Shown here piece after piece: positions 43,713-50,962 of a DNA stretch of 64,000 nucleotides. The position numbers and the translations under genes were made by a program. The notes under the pieces are model-generated. The model was not told the origin of the DNA, did not search any database, and saw only the letters and a program-made list of their open reading frames with translations. The DNA is from Paenibacillus sp. NAIST15-1 (lineage in GTDB: Bacteria; Bacillota; Bacilli; Paenibacillales; Paenibacillaceae): assembly GCF_001894745.1 (NCBI RefSeq), contig NZ_BBYF01000016.1, positions 62,001-126,000 on the forward strand, in the 5' to 3' direction. The number at the start of each line of letters is the position of its first letter. The first letter of the stretch is position 1.

Positions 43713-44795
43713 ATGCGCAATAAGTTTGTCCCGTCTATAATCATGGGACTCGTATTCCTATTAGTATTTTCAGTCTCGACAGCATTTGGAGCAAGCAGCA
43801 TAGGTGATCCATCCTATAATCCAGACTACGGCTGGAAGCGTTACACCCAGTATTCTTCCGAAATTATGTATAGCGGAAATTGGTGGAATAGTGGTAATGC
43901 GAAACAAACCAGCTCCAGAAGCGCTTCAGTAAAGTTCAACTTTGTCGGCAGCTCGGTTCGCCTCATCGCACAAAATTATGGATATGGCTCCTATGATATA
44001 TCCGATAACATTACAGTTATTGTTGATAAAAAACCTTACACCACGATTTCAATGAGAAATATTCCTTCTGATTACTACAATCCACGTCTGGCTTATGAAT
44101 TGACAGGATTATCGAATAGCGAGCACAGTATTGAATTTATCAACCAGACCGACAAGCTTATGTTCGTCAGCGCCGTGGATGTACCATCTGACGGGCAATT
44201 GCGCCCATACAATCCAGACGCCGTGTATACACCGAAAGTTAGTGTAACTTCTGTGACGTATACAGTGTACTTGAATCAAACGTTTGACGTCCAAATTAAG
44301 CTGGATAATGTCAAAAATATTTATGCAGAAGATGTCAGCTTAACCTATGACAAAACGCGGTTCGAGCTCGTTGATGCATACGCTGATAATAAGCTGATGA
44401 TCGTCCATCAGAAGGACTCCGATGTGCTCCGCTTCATTACAGCAAGTAAGGGGCGCTATAACGGTATTAATGGCAGCAGTGTATTGTTAAATTTGAAGTT
44501 CAGAGCTACTAATTTAGGACGCGGCAAGGTTGATGTTGTAAAAGCAGTTGTTGCGGATAACGGACAGAATGAAGTAAATGTAGCTCGCGAGAACATGAAC
44601 TCTTGGACGTTCACGGTGGTAGGAAGCCCTGAGTTCAGCTTGAAGCATATCGGTAAGCTTGCCTATCACTATCAAGAGGACAAGTCGGTATTGCCAAGCA
44701 ATATTCAAAATGTCGTGGGCGACAACGGTCCAATCGAGCAGGTTGACCTGAAGCAACTGGTCAAATCAGTGTTGTCCAACCCTTTGTATAACTAG
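43713..44795 (+). CDS. secreted protein with a cohesin-like and a degenerate dockerin-like module
   Basis: 360 aa. A signal peptide (1-26, ending STAFG-A) is followed by a beta-rich domain (about 40-155) with SSEIMYSGNWW and SVRLIAQNYG, like carbohydrate-binding or N-terminal CBM-like modules in Paenibacillus. Residues about 172-300 look like a cohesin fold (LNQTFDVQIKLDNVKNIYAEDVSLTYDKTRFELVDA; GSSVLLNLKFRATN). The last 45 residues (KHIGKLAYHYQED and GDNGPIEQVDLKQLVKSVL) resemble a dockerin that lost most Ca ligands. Strong site TTGGAGG before the ATG. It probably works at the cell surface in carbohydrate or matrix binding; partner unknown. Confidence 0.72.
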   Translation: MRNKFVPSIIMGLVFLLVFSVSTAFGASSIGDPSYNPDYGWKRYTQYSSEIMYSGNWWNSGNAKQTSSRSASVKFNFVGSSVRLIAQNYGYGSYDISDNITVIVDKKPYTTISMRNIPSDYYNPRLAYELTGLSNSEHSIEFINQTDKLMFVSAVDVPSDGQLRPYNPDAVYTPKVSVTSVTYTVYLNQTFDVQIKLDNVKNIYAEDVSLTYDKTRFELVDAYADNKLMIVHQKDSDVLRFITASKGRYNGINGSSVLLNLKFRATNLGRGKVDVVKAVVADNGQNEVNVARENMNSWTFTVVGSPEFSLKHIGKLAYHYQEDKSVLPSNIQNVVGDNGPIEQVDLKQLVKSVLSNPLYN

Positions 44796-44832
44796 TATCC
44801 AAACGGCAACAAACGTTGTATCAAAATGCTAA

Positions 44833-44879
44833 AAAAGCAGCGAGCCTATTCCACGAAGGGAACGGCTTGCTGCTTTTCC
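44833..44879. terminator. bidirectional terminator between convergent genes
   Basis: AAAAGCAGC / GCTGCTTTT arms with an inner AGCC / GGCT and a further TTCC / GGAA stem (44833-44841 and 44869-44877). A-rich before and T-rich after, usable from both sides. Confidence 0.85.
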
Positions 44880-44910
44880 TTTGTTGCATCTATTCGCCGG
44901 TTGGCGAGAA

Positions 44911-46533
44911 TTAATTCGAAGAAGCTTGTGGCTGTGTCATTGTATCGTCAGAGCCCTCGCCTGGCTTGCGCTTCTGCATTGCCTCACGGGAAATGCGTCC
45001 GTTGCCGATCAGCAATGCAACGAAGATACCGACCACGATGAAGCCGAGACCTGTCAAGAAGACAGTGGAGAAGGAAGCAGACCAAGCATCCTTGATCGTA
45101 TTCAACACGTTCACTTTCAAGTCCTCAGGAAGCTGTTTCAGCAAATCGCTGTTAATCAGCAACTGATACAGCGTATTGGAATCTGTACCGGTCTTGCTCA
45201 GAACGGCTTGCGTTCCTGGATCAGCACTAGCAGTTGCATTCGCAATATTTGTTGCAATGACGCTGTTCATAATAACGTTGAACAAGGTTGCCCCGATCGT
45301 CGATCCGATAGAACGGAAGAACGTCGTAGCGGAAGTGACTGTACCCAGCTTTTCGCGTGGAAATGCATTCTGTACAACCAGCGTAATAATTGGCATAACC
45401 ATACCGATACCAAAGCCAAGTACAACCATGAACGAATAAGCTATCCAAGTTGAAGTGCTGACACCCATTGTACTCATGAGCCAGAAACCGATGGACGTAA
45501 TGATCATGCCCATCGTCATAACCGCACGATAACGCATGCGCAGAACCAGCTGTCCAGCCAAGATGCTTGCAATAATCAAGGCAATCATCATTGGTGTCAT
45601 CGTAGAGCCTGCTTGTGTCGGTGTTACGCCAAGCACCCCTTGCATGAACATTGGCACGAACATAATGGCACCGAACATGCCAAGACCAACGAGGAAGCCG
45701 AGTGCTACAGATACGTTGAAGATACGGCTTTTGAAGAGTGACATATCAATAATTGGTTCTGCTGCTCTGCGCTCAACGAAGACAAACAGAACGAAGAGCA
45801 CCAATGCACCAGCAAACACGAGAATGCTTGTTGGAGAATCCCATGCATACTTGTTATGGTCGAGCGACAGCCCAAGCAGCAATAAGACGATACCCGGGAT
45901 AAGAGTGAAAATTCCGAGCCAGTCGATCGAGATTTTTTTGCTCTTGTCTCGAGGCTCATCAATTGATTTCATGCCAATAAAGATTAAGATCGTTGACAAT
46001 AAACCGAACGGAACATTAATAAGGAAAATCCAGTGCCAGCTGATATTATCAACAATAAATCCGCCAAAGAACGGACCGATGACGGAACTAAGACCGAAGA
46101 TGGCCCCGAATACCCCTTGCCACTTGGCGCGTTCCTGCGGACTGAACATCATTCCAATAATCGTCTGGGACATCGGCATCAGCATACCGCCGCCGATACC
46201 TTGGATCGCCCGGTAAATAATTAACTGCTCCATATTCACTGCCGTTGCGCATAAGCCTGAACCAACAACGAAGATAAGCCATCCAGTCAGGTAGATGAAT
46301 CGGCTTCCGAACAAATCCGCTAATTTCCCGGCAAGCGGGATGACTGCTGTAGAGCAGATCATATAAGCGGTTGTTACCCAAGCGAAGATGGCAAACCCAT
46401 TGAGATCCTTAATTATCGTTGGCATGGCCGTGCCGACGATCGTCTGTTCCAGGGAACTGAAGAACATCCCCATAATCAGACCGAATAGTACCATATTGCG
46501 GCGAGATGCCGTATGGTCTTTCACTGTGGCCAT
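44911..46533 (-). CDS. DHA2-family (EmrB/QacA-like) MFS drug/proton antiporter
   Basis: 540 aa, 14 predicted membrane segments. Motif A is seen as GKLADLFGSRFIYL, the N-terminal motif D1 as FFSSLEQTIVGTAMPTI, and motif C-like GPFFGGFIVD in segment 5. It exports hydrophobic or cationic drugs in exchange for protons. AAAGGTGATT precedes the start on the minus strand. A TetR regulator is divergently encoded, and two TGAC-N6-GTCA operators flank or overlap its promoter, so repression by that TetR is very likely. The C-terminal tail (MQKRKPGEGSDDTMTQ) is cytoplasmic. Confidence 0.92.
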   Translation of the reverse strand: MATVKDHTASRRNMVLFGLIMGMFFSSLEQTIVGTAMPTIIKDLNGFAIFAWVTTAYMICSTAVIPLAGKLADLFGSRFIYLTGWLIFVVGSGLCATAVNMEQLIIYRAIQGIGGGMLMPMSQTIIGMMFSPQERAKWQGVFGAIFGLSSVIGPFFGGFIVDNISWHWIFLINVPFGLLSTILIFIGMKSIDEPRDKSKKISIDWLGIFTLIPGIVLLLLGLSLDHNKYAWDSPTSILVFAGALVLFVLFVFVERRAAEPIIDMSLFKSRIFNVSVALGFLVGLGMFGAIMFVPMFMQGVLGVTPTQAGSTMTPMMIALIIASILAGQLVLRMRYRAVMTMGMIITSIGFWLMSTMGVSTSTWIAYSFMVVLGFGIGMVMPIITLVVQNAFPREKLGTVTSATTFFRSIGSTIGATLFNVIMNSVIATNIANATASADPGTQAVLSKTGTDSNTLYQLLINSDLLKQLPEDLKVNVLNTIKDAWSASFSTVFLTGLGFIVVGIFVALLIGNGRISREAMQKRKPGEGSDDTMTQPQASSN

Positions 46534-46581
46534 TTATTAATCACCTTTCTTTCATGCTCGTTTATATGTTGTGTGAACGAC

Positions 46582-46595
46582 TGACCTTCGGGTCA
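46582..46595. promoter_or_regulatory. TetR operator O1 (TGAC-N6-GTCA)
   Basis: TGACCTTCGGGTCA; lies about 11-24 nt downstream of the predicted start of the pump transcript (minus strand), so binding would block elongation. Confidence 0.7.
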
Positions 46596-46612
46596 AAAAA
46601 TAGCATGTTGAT

Positions 46613-46641
46613 ACTATAATCCCGATTGACCGCGAAGTCAA
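46613..46641 (-). promoter_or_regulatory. sigma-A promoter of the DHA2 pump gene (minus strand)
   Basis: On the minus strand TTGACT (46641-46636), a 17-nt spacer and TATAGT (46618-46613). Operator O2 overlaps the -35 box and the spacer. Confidence 0.7.
46627..46640. promoter_or_regulatory. TetR operator O2 (TGAC-N6-GTCA)
   Basis: TGACCGCGAAGTCA, extended to TTGAC / GTCAA arms. Overlaps the -35 of the pump promoter, the most direct place for repression. Confidence 0.7.
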
Positions 46642-46713
46642 TTGTTTTGGAACTAAAATATTTTTCATAATATTATGTTTGTGGTATGGTAGGAATAACG
46701 TAACAAACGATGC

Positions 46714-46727
46714 TGACTAGGCGGTCA
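46714..46727. promoter_or_regulatory. TetR operator O3 (TGAC-N6-GTCA)
   Basis: TGACTAGGCGGTCA, 43 nt upstream of the tetR start codon and downstream of a possible tetR promoter (TTTTCA-17-TATGGT at 46662-46690). Suggests autoregulation. Confidence 0.65.
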
Positions 46728-46769
46728 AAAAGGGCTGAACCGAAAGTCATGACATACGGAGGACGGAAC

Positions 46770-47696
46770 ATGGAAGAGAAAAAACGTCTCATCATGGAAA
46801 CAGCGCTCTCGCTGTTCGCTGAAAAGGGTTATCATGAAACCTCGATTCAAGAAATTGCAGAACGTATCGGAATTGCCAAGGGCTCAGTCTATTCCTTCTT
46901 TCGTTCGAAGGAAGAAATATTGTTCACAATATTCGACCATTATCATCAAATGATGTATGAATTAGCGCGGGATACACTCGCTGACAATTTGCCGGCTCGC
47001 CAGAAGCTGAACAAGCTCATTCACATTTCTCTGGAGCAGTTCGGCAGATTCAAGTTGTTCCTTACCCTGCAGCGCAAGGAAGCACACCTATATAAGAAGC
47101 GGGAAATTCGAGATATGGTTTTCGATTTCCGTGCAAAGCGCTTCTTTACCTTCCGCCAAGTGGTAGCTGAAGTTTACGGTCAGGAAGCAGAGCCTTATTG
47201 GATGGACTTAGCGACAATTATTAGTGGTATGACCATTGAGTTCATGAGTTATGCGACATTTGACCGGAAAAATGTGGACTTCGATCAAGTGTGCACCTTT
47301 ATTGTAAATGTTCTGGATGCGACTGCAGAGTCACTTGTTCGCAAGCATGCCGAGCCTGTACTTACCATGGCGCTTATGAATGATTTTATGCGTTCCGGAC
47401 ACGTAAGCATGTCCAACTCGCAGCAACAATTGCTGGATCAAGTGTGGCTGCTGAAGGATGCAGTGATGAGTGCGCCGTTCAGCTTGAAGCAGCGTGAGGA
47501 AGCGGAGCAAGCGTACACAGCTCTAGAGTCGGAGATATTAAGGGGAAGCGGCAAAACGGTTAATGCGAGAGCAATGGCATTGTTCCTCTGCTCGATGCCG
47601 GACGATCCAATTGAGCAGGCGGCCAAGCGTATTCTAACCTTGCTGGAGCACACTTGCGAGTCAGAAGGGGATGAACGAACATGCAAGCGTGGCTGA
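46770..47696 (+). CDS. TetR-family regulator with long C-terminal domain
   Basis: 308 aa, longer than the usual 190-230. The N-terminal TetR helix-turn-helix (residues 1-55) is canonical: EKKRLIMETALSLFAEKGYHETSIQEIAERIGIAKGSVYSFFRSKEEIL. The ligand domain extends to about 200, and about 100 extra helical residues follow, of unknown role. ATG at 46770 after GGAGG. It diverges from a DHA2 pump, with three putative operators in between. Its last 16 nt overlap the ECF transporter gene, so this regulator is probably co-transcribed with that operon. It likely responds to a compound handled by the pump or the transporter. Confidence 0.88.
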   Translation: MEEKKRLIMETALSLFAEKGYHETSIQEIAERIGIAKGSVYSFFRSKEEILFTIFDHYHQMMYELARDTLADNLPARQKLNKLIHISLEQFGRFKLFLTLQRKEAHLYKKREIRDMVFDFRAKRFFTFRQVVAEVYGQEAEPYWMDLATIISGMTIEFMSYATFDRKNVDFDQVCTFIVNVLDATAESLVRKHAEPVLTMALMNDFMRSGHVSMSNSQQQLLDQVWLLKDAVMSAPFSLKQREEAEQAYTALESEILRGSGKTVNARAMALFLCSMPDDPIEQAAKRILTLLEHTCESEGDERTCKRG

Positions 47697-48418
47697 ACAG
47701 AATTGATCCGATCACGAAGGGGATATGGCTGTTCGGCACCGGTCTTGCCGTTATGATTAGCATGAAGCTAAATTGGCAGCTTGGCTGGTTCTTATCCCTG
47801 CTTATCATCGGAGTGACAGGCGCGGGGTGGTCAGGTGCGCGATGGAGAACGGTGCTCATTCTGCTGCTTGGCTTCGCTCTGCCGCTCTTTCTATTCCAGT
47901 GCCTAGTCCTGCCGGGTACCAAGATTCGGCTTACGATTCTCGGATTGAATCTGACCGAGGAAGCGTGCCGTACTTCACTCACGCTGACGCTGCGTGCATT
48001 GACGCTGTTCCTGTCGTCATTGCTATACGCTACGACTACAGAGCCGCGTGATGTTGTCACGGCGTTGTCCCATCATCTAAGGCTGCCGAATCGCTTCGCG
48101 TTCGCCGTTGCTATCGCGCTGCGCTTCGTCCCTCTTCTCGCTGAAGAAGCGCGCAATATTCGTGAGGCACAGCGGATGCGTCAGCTTACCGCGCCGCAGG
48201 GGATTGGTGAGCGAATGCGTCTAGCGGGGCAATACGTCGCTGCGGTTACGTCCAGTGCGATGCGCCGCGTTCAAAATGTAGCGACAGCAATGGAAGTGAA
48301 GCAATTTGGGGCGAACGCTGCCCGAACGTCATGGAGAACCTTGCGTTTTACCGTTCTTGGAATCAGCTTTGCGGCTGCGGCCGTAGGAGCAATGACGGCA
48401 ACAATCCTAATGGGTTAA
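47681..48418 (+). CDS. ykoC: ECF transporter T component (EcfT/CbiQ family, YkoC-like)
   Basis: Energy-coupling transmembrane scaffold, 245 aa, about five to six membrane segments. The coupling-helix signature is present in RFAFAVAIALRFVPLLAEEARNIREAQRMR, and a second ATPase-contact helix follows around VQNVATAMEVKQFG. It joins a substrate-specific S component (next gene) and an ABC ATPase (gene after). ATG at 47681 lies inside the end of tetR. The symbol follows the B. subtilis ykoEDC system, which is thought to import a thiamin-related compound. Confidence 0.87.
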   Translation: MQAWLNRIDPITKGIWLFGTGLAVMISMKLNWQLGWFLSLLIIGVTGAGWSGARWRTVLILLLGFALPLFLFQCLVLPGTKIRLTILGLNLTEEACRTSLTLTLRALTLFLSSLLYATTTEPRDVVTALSHHLRLPNRFAFAVAIALRFVPLLAEEARNIREAQRMRQLTAPQGIGERMRLAGQYVAAVTSSAMRRVQNVATAMEVKQFGANAARTSWRTLRFTVLGISFAAAAVGAMTATILMG

Positions 48419-48472
48419 CAAAAATCGTAAACGATAATGATAGATTTTGACTTGCATTTCCATGCCATCCCT

Positions 48473-48533
48473 TGTAACGTTAATGGTAGTTTATCTGTTG
48501 TTGGTTAACATATGCCAGCATCATAACGTTACA
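48473..48533. repeat. inverted decamer pair in the ykoC-ykoE spacer
   Basis: TGTAACGTTA (48473-48482) and its exact complement TAACGTTACA (48524-48533) are separated by 41 nt; each contains the palindrome TAACGTTA. This may be a pair of operator sites or a long-range hairpin in the ykoE leader. The 144-nt spacer carries no gene and no recognisable TPP riboswitch. Confidence 0.4.
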
Positions 48534-48562
48534 TAAGTAGAAGAATTGGGGATGAATCATCT

Positions 48563-49183
48563 ATGAGAATGGGAAATGGAACAACTACAATGAACGAATC
48601 TCGTTTCTCGCTCGGTTCCCTTACACTAGCGGACTGGGTGCTGATGGCATTGCTTGCAGCTGCAAATGGTGTAATGACGACCGGGTTATCTTGGGTAAAT
48701 AAGCTGCTGCACTCTGTTGGTGGACCGATGCTAACATCAACGATCGTCGGCTTGTACATGATATATGGTCTGCTTGCGATATATGTTATCCGTAAGCCAG
48801 GGGCAGCGTTGGTAACATATTCGCTTGGCGCTTGTGTACAAATCTTAATGGGAAGCGCATATGGTGCTTGGTCTTGTATTGCTGCGGCATTATGCTATGC
48901 GGTTGTGATTGAACCGTTGTTTTATGTATTCCGTTACCGTCAATACAATTGGTTCACCATGCTGTTCGTAGGTACAGCAGCAGTACCGCTGTGGTTTGTG
49001 GTTTCGGCCTTTATGTTCGGTTATATCCACTATGAGATGTGGGTGCTTATTGCAACCTTAATTATCCGCTGTATAAGCGGGATGCTGCTGTGCGGTGCTC
49101 TAACCAAGATGATTGGGGATCGGATTGCTTCTACAAGAGCAATGCGCCCATTCGCACTAGGAAGAGAGTCACGCGGGCAGTAG
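48563..49183 (+). CDS. ykoE: ECF transporter S component (YkoE family)
   Basis: Substrate-binding membrane component, 206 aa with about six segments. The pattern LTLADWVLMALLAAANGVMTTGLSWVNKLLHSVGGPMLTSTIVGLYMIYGLLAIYVIRKPGAAL and LGACVQILMGSAYG matches YkoE. In B. subtilis YkoE is linked to thiamin or its hydroxymethylpyrimidine moiety by a TPP riboswitch, but none is seen here, so the ligand should be treated as open. GGGGATG lies about 9 nt before the ATG. The gene sits between the T component and the ATPase. Confidence 0.88.
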   Translation: MRMGNGTTTMNESRFSLGSLTLADWVLMALLAAANGVMTTGLSWVNKLLHSVGGPMLTSTIVGLYMIYGLLAIYVIRKPGAALVTYSLGACVQILMGSAYGAWSCIAAALCYAVVIEPLFYVFRYRQYNWFTMLFVGTAAVPLWFVVSAFMFGYIHYEMWVLIATLIIRCISGMLLCGALTKMIGDRIASTRAMRPFALGRESRGQ

Positions 49184-49216
49184 TATGGTAGTAGTATGGT
49201 AGGGGGCCGGTCTAAT

Positions 49217-50908
49217 ATGAGAATCCTACAGTCTAAGGAGGTCATGCGCGCTGAGCGTGTGGCCTTTACTTATTTTGGCGAGTCTGAACCAGTATTGCAG
49301 CCATGCAGCTTCTGTATCAAGTCTGGATCTGTTGTGCTGCTGGCAGGGGGAAATGGGAGCGGCAAGACAACGCTCCTCAAGCTGATGGCCGGTGCAATGC
49401 AGTCGCATGAAGGCCAGCAGCAAGGTGAATTGAGCTGCGGCATGGTGAAGGATGGACAGGCGCCAATCAGGGGCTTCATCCTGCAGGAGGCTAAGGAGCA
49501 GTTTGTGATTGGTACGGTTGAGGATGAGTTAGCCTTCGCACCCGAGAATCTTGGCCTGCCGCGAGAGGTCATCCATAGTAGAGTAGAAGAGCAGCTTGAT
49601 AAGGCTGATTTGCGTCAACTGCGCTTGCGTCAGGTTCAGCAGTTGTCAGGGGGCGAACAGCAACGTACAGCTGTTGCTTCTGTATTGACGATGGAGCCGG
49701 ATGTGCTGCTTATTGATGACGCGTGGAGTCAGATGGATAAGGAATCTCGACGCCGTCTGTTAGAGCAGCTTCAAGCTTGGCATAGTCAGGGTAGGACGAT
49801 AGTATTAGCCGCATCGCGCCTAGACGAGCTGTCAGACGAGTGGCAGCATGGCTGGATACAAGATGCACAGCTTCTTCTGTTGCATAATGGGAGAATGGTG
49901 TATGATGGAAAGATGCCTGTATATCCCGCAAGGGATGGTTTGAACGGTCTATCCCGTCCGAAGGACGAGCTTCGCTGCTTGGAGCTCTGTTATGAGGTAG
50001 GCATTATACCTCCGAAGTGGGAAGGAAACGCTGAGACAACTATTATGTCCATGCAGGTGCCAGTCACTGTAAAACAAGGAAGTGCTAGAGACGATGCTAC
50101 TGTACGAGCAGAGTGTGCTGGGGGCGAGTGTAGTAGAATACTTGAAGAAGAAGTCCTTCTGCACTTATCGAAGGTGGGCTATCGGTATCATCCTATTGCT
50201 CATCGTGATCAGAAGCGTCGGCAGACAGAGGACGCGCTTCATAATGTTACCTTCCAGCTTAAGGCAGGGCGATGTATGTTGCTGACGGGCAAGAACGGGT
50301 CGGGGAAGTCAACCTTGTTCCGCCTTATAACCGGCGGCTTGTCGAAGCGCTCCGGCAGCATGGAAGGTGAATGGTGGATTGCAGGCCAATTGGGGCAGAA
50401 GCTGCGATCCTGTGAAGTGGCAAGACTTATTGGATTCACAGCACAGCAGCCCGAATCGGGCTTCTTTGCAGCGTCCGTGCAAGAGGAACTGCGAGATGCT
50501 CTCCATGCAGCGAATCAATGCGGGCGATTGCGCATAGAAGGACAGTCTTGGGAAGGCCACGCTGTCTACACGCATGAACAGGTGGAACGGGAAGTGGAGT
50601 CTCGCTTGCGGCAATATTGTCTATGGGAAGTGAAGCATCTGCATCCGCATGATATGCCAACTGGATTGAAGCGGCTGCTCAGTCTAGCAATTGCTTCCGC
50701 GCACGAACCTGAAGTCATTCTGCTGGACGAGCCGACAGCCTCCTTGGATGCGGTACATGCAGCCTTCGTTCGCGACTGGTGTCTGCGCCAAGCGGAACAG
50801 GGACGCGCGTTGATTGTTGCCACACATGATCGCATGTGGGAAGAGGTAGAGCACCCGCGATTGATGCATGCTAATATGGATCGGGGCTCACTCCACATCA
50901 ATCTATAG
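49217..50908 (+). CDS. ykoD: ECF transporter double ATPase (YkoD-like) with one degenerate ATP site
   Basis: 563 aa, two fused ABC domains. NBD1 (about 8-245): Walker A GGNGSGKTT, signature LSGGEQQRT, Walker B LLIDDAWSQMD and H-loop region LAASRLDE. NBD2 (about 310-563): Walker A GKNGSGKST, signature region MPTGLKRLL, Walker B ILLDEPTASLD and H-loop VATHD. In NBD1 the catalytic Glu is Asp and the switch His is Ser; in NBD2 the signature is degenerate. Together these build one consensus and one degenerate site, unlike typical ECF ATPases. ATG at 49217, 11 nt after AGGGGG; an in-frame ATG at 49196 lacks a ribosome site. Confidence 0.87.
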   Translation: MRILQSKEVMRAERVAFTYFGESEPVLQPCSFCIKSGSVVLLAGGNGSGKTTLLKLMAGAMQSHEGQQQGELSCGMVKDGQAPIRGFILQEAKEQFVIGTVEDELAFAPENLGLPREVIHSRVEEQLDKADLRQLRLRQVQQLSGGEQQRTAVASVLTMEPDVLLIDDAWSQMDKESRRRLLEQLQAWHSQGRTIVLAASRLDELSDEWQHGWIQDAQLLLLHNGRMVYDGKMPVYPARDGLNGLSRPKDELRCLELCYEVGIIPPKWEGNAETTIMSMQVPVTVKQGSARDDATVRAECAGGECSRILEEEVLLHLSKVGYRYHPIAHRDQKRRQTEDALHNVTFQLKAGRCMLLTGKNGSGKSTLFRLITGGLSKRSGSMEGEWWIAGQLGQKLRSCEVARLIGFTAQQPESGFFAASVQEELRDALHAANQCGRLRIEGQSWEGHAVYTHEQVEREVESRLRQYCLWEVKHLHPHDMPTGLKRLLSLAIASAHEPEVILLDEPTASLDAVHAAFVRDWCLRQAEQGRALIVATHDRMWEEVEHPRLMHANMDRGSLHINL

Positions 50909-50962
50909 TGAATCATGAGCTGCGGAAGCTGTACGAGATTTAGGAACGAAGGAAGGGTATTT

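Noticed and set aside
45536..46216. 226-codon open frame on the plus strand
   Set aside because: Antisense to the well-supported DHA2 pump; no family resemblance and no ribosome site.
48430..48450. Fur box (GATAATGATA) upstream of ykoE
   Set aside because: Only half of the 7-1-7 Fur palindrome is matched, and the operon has no iron-related gene.
48419..48562. TPP riboswitch upstream of ykoE
   Set aside because: Only a short TGCCAGC match; the other conserved elements are missing.
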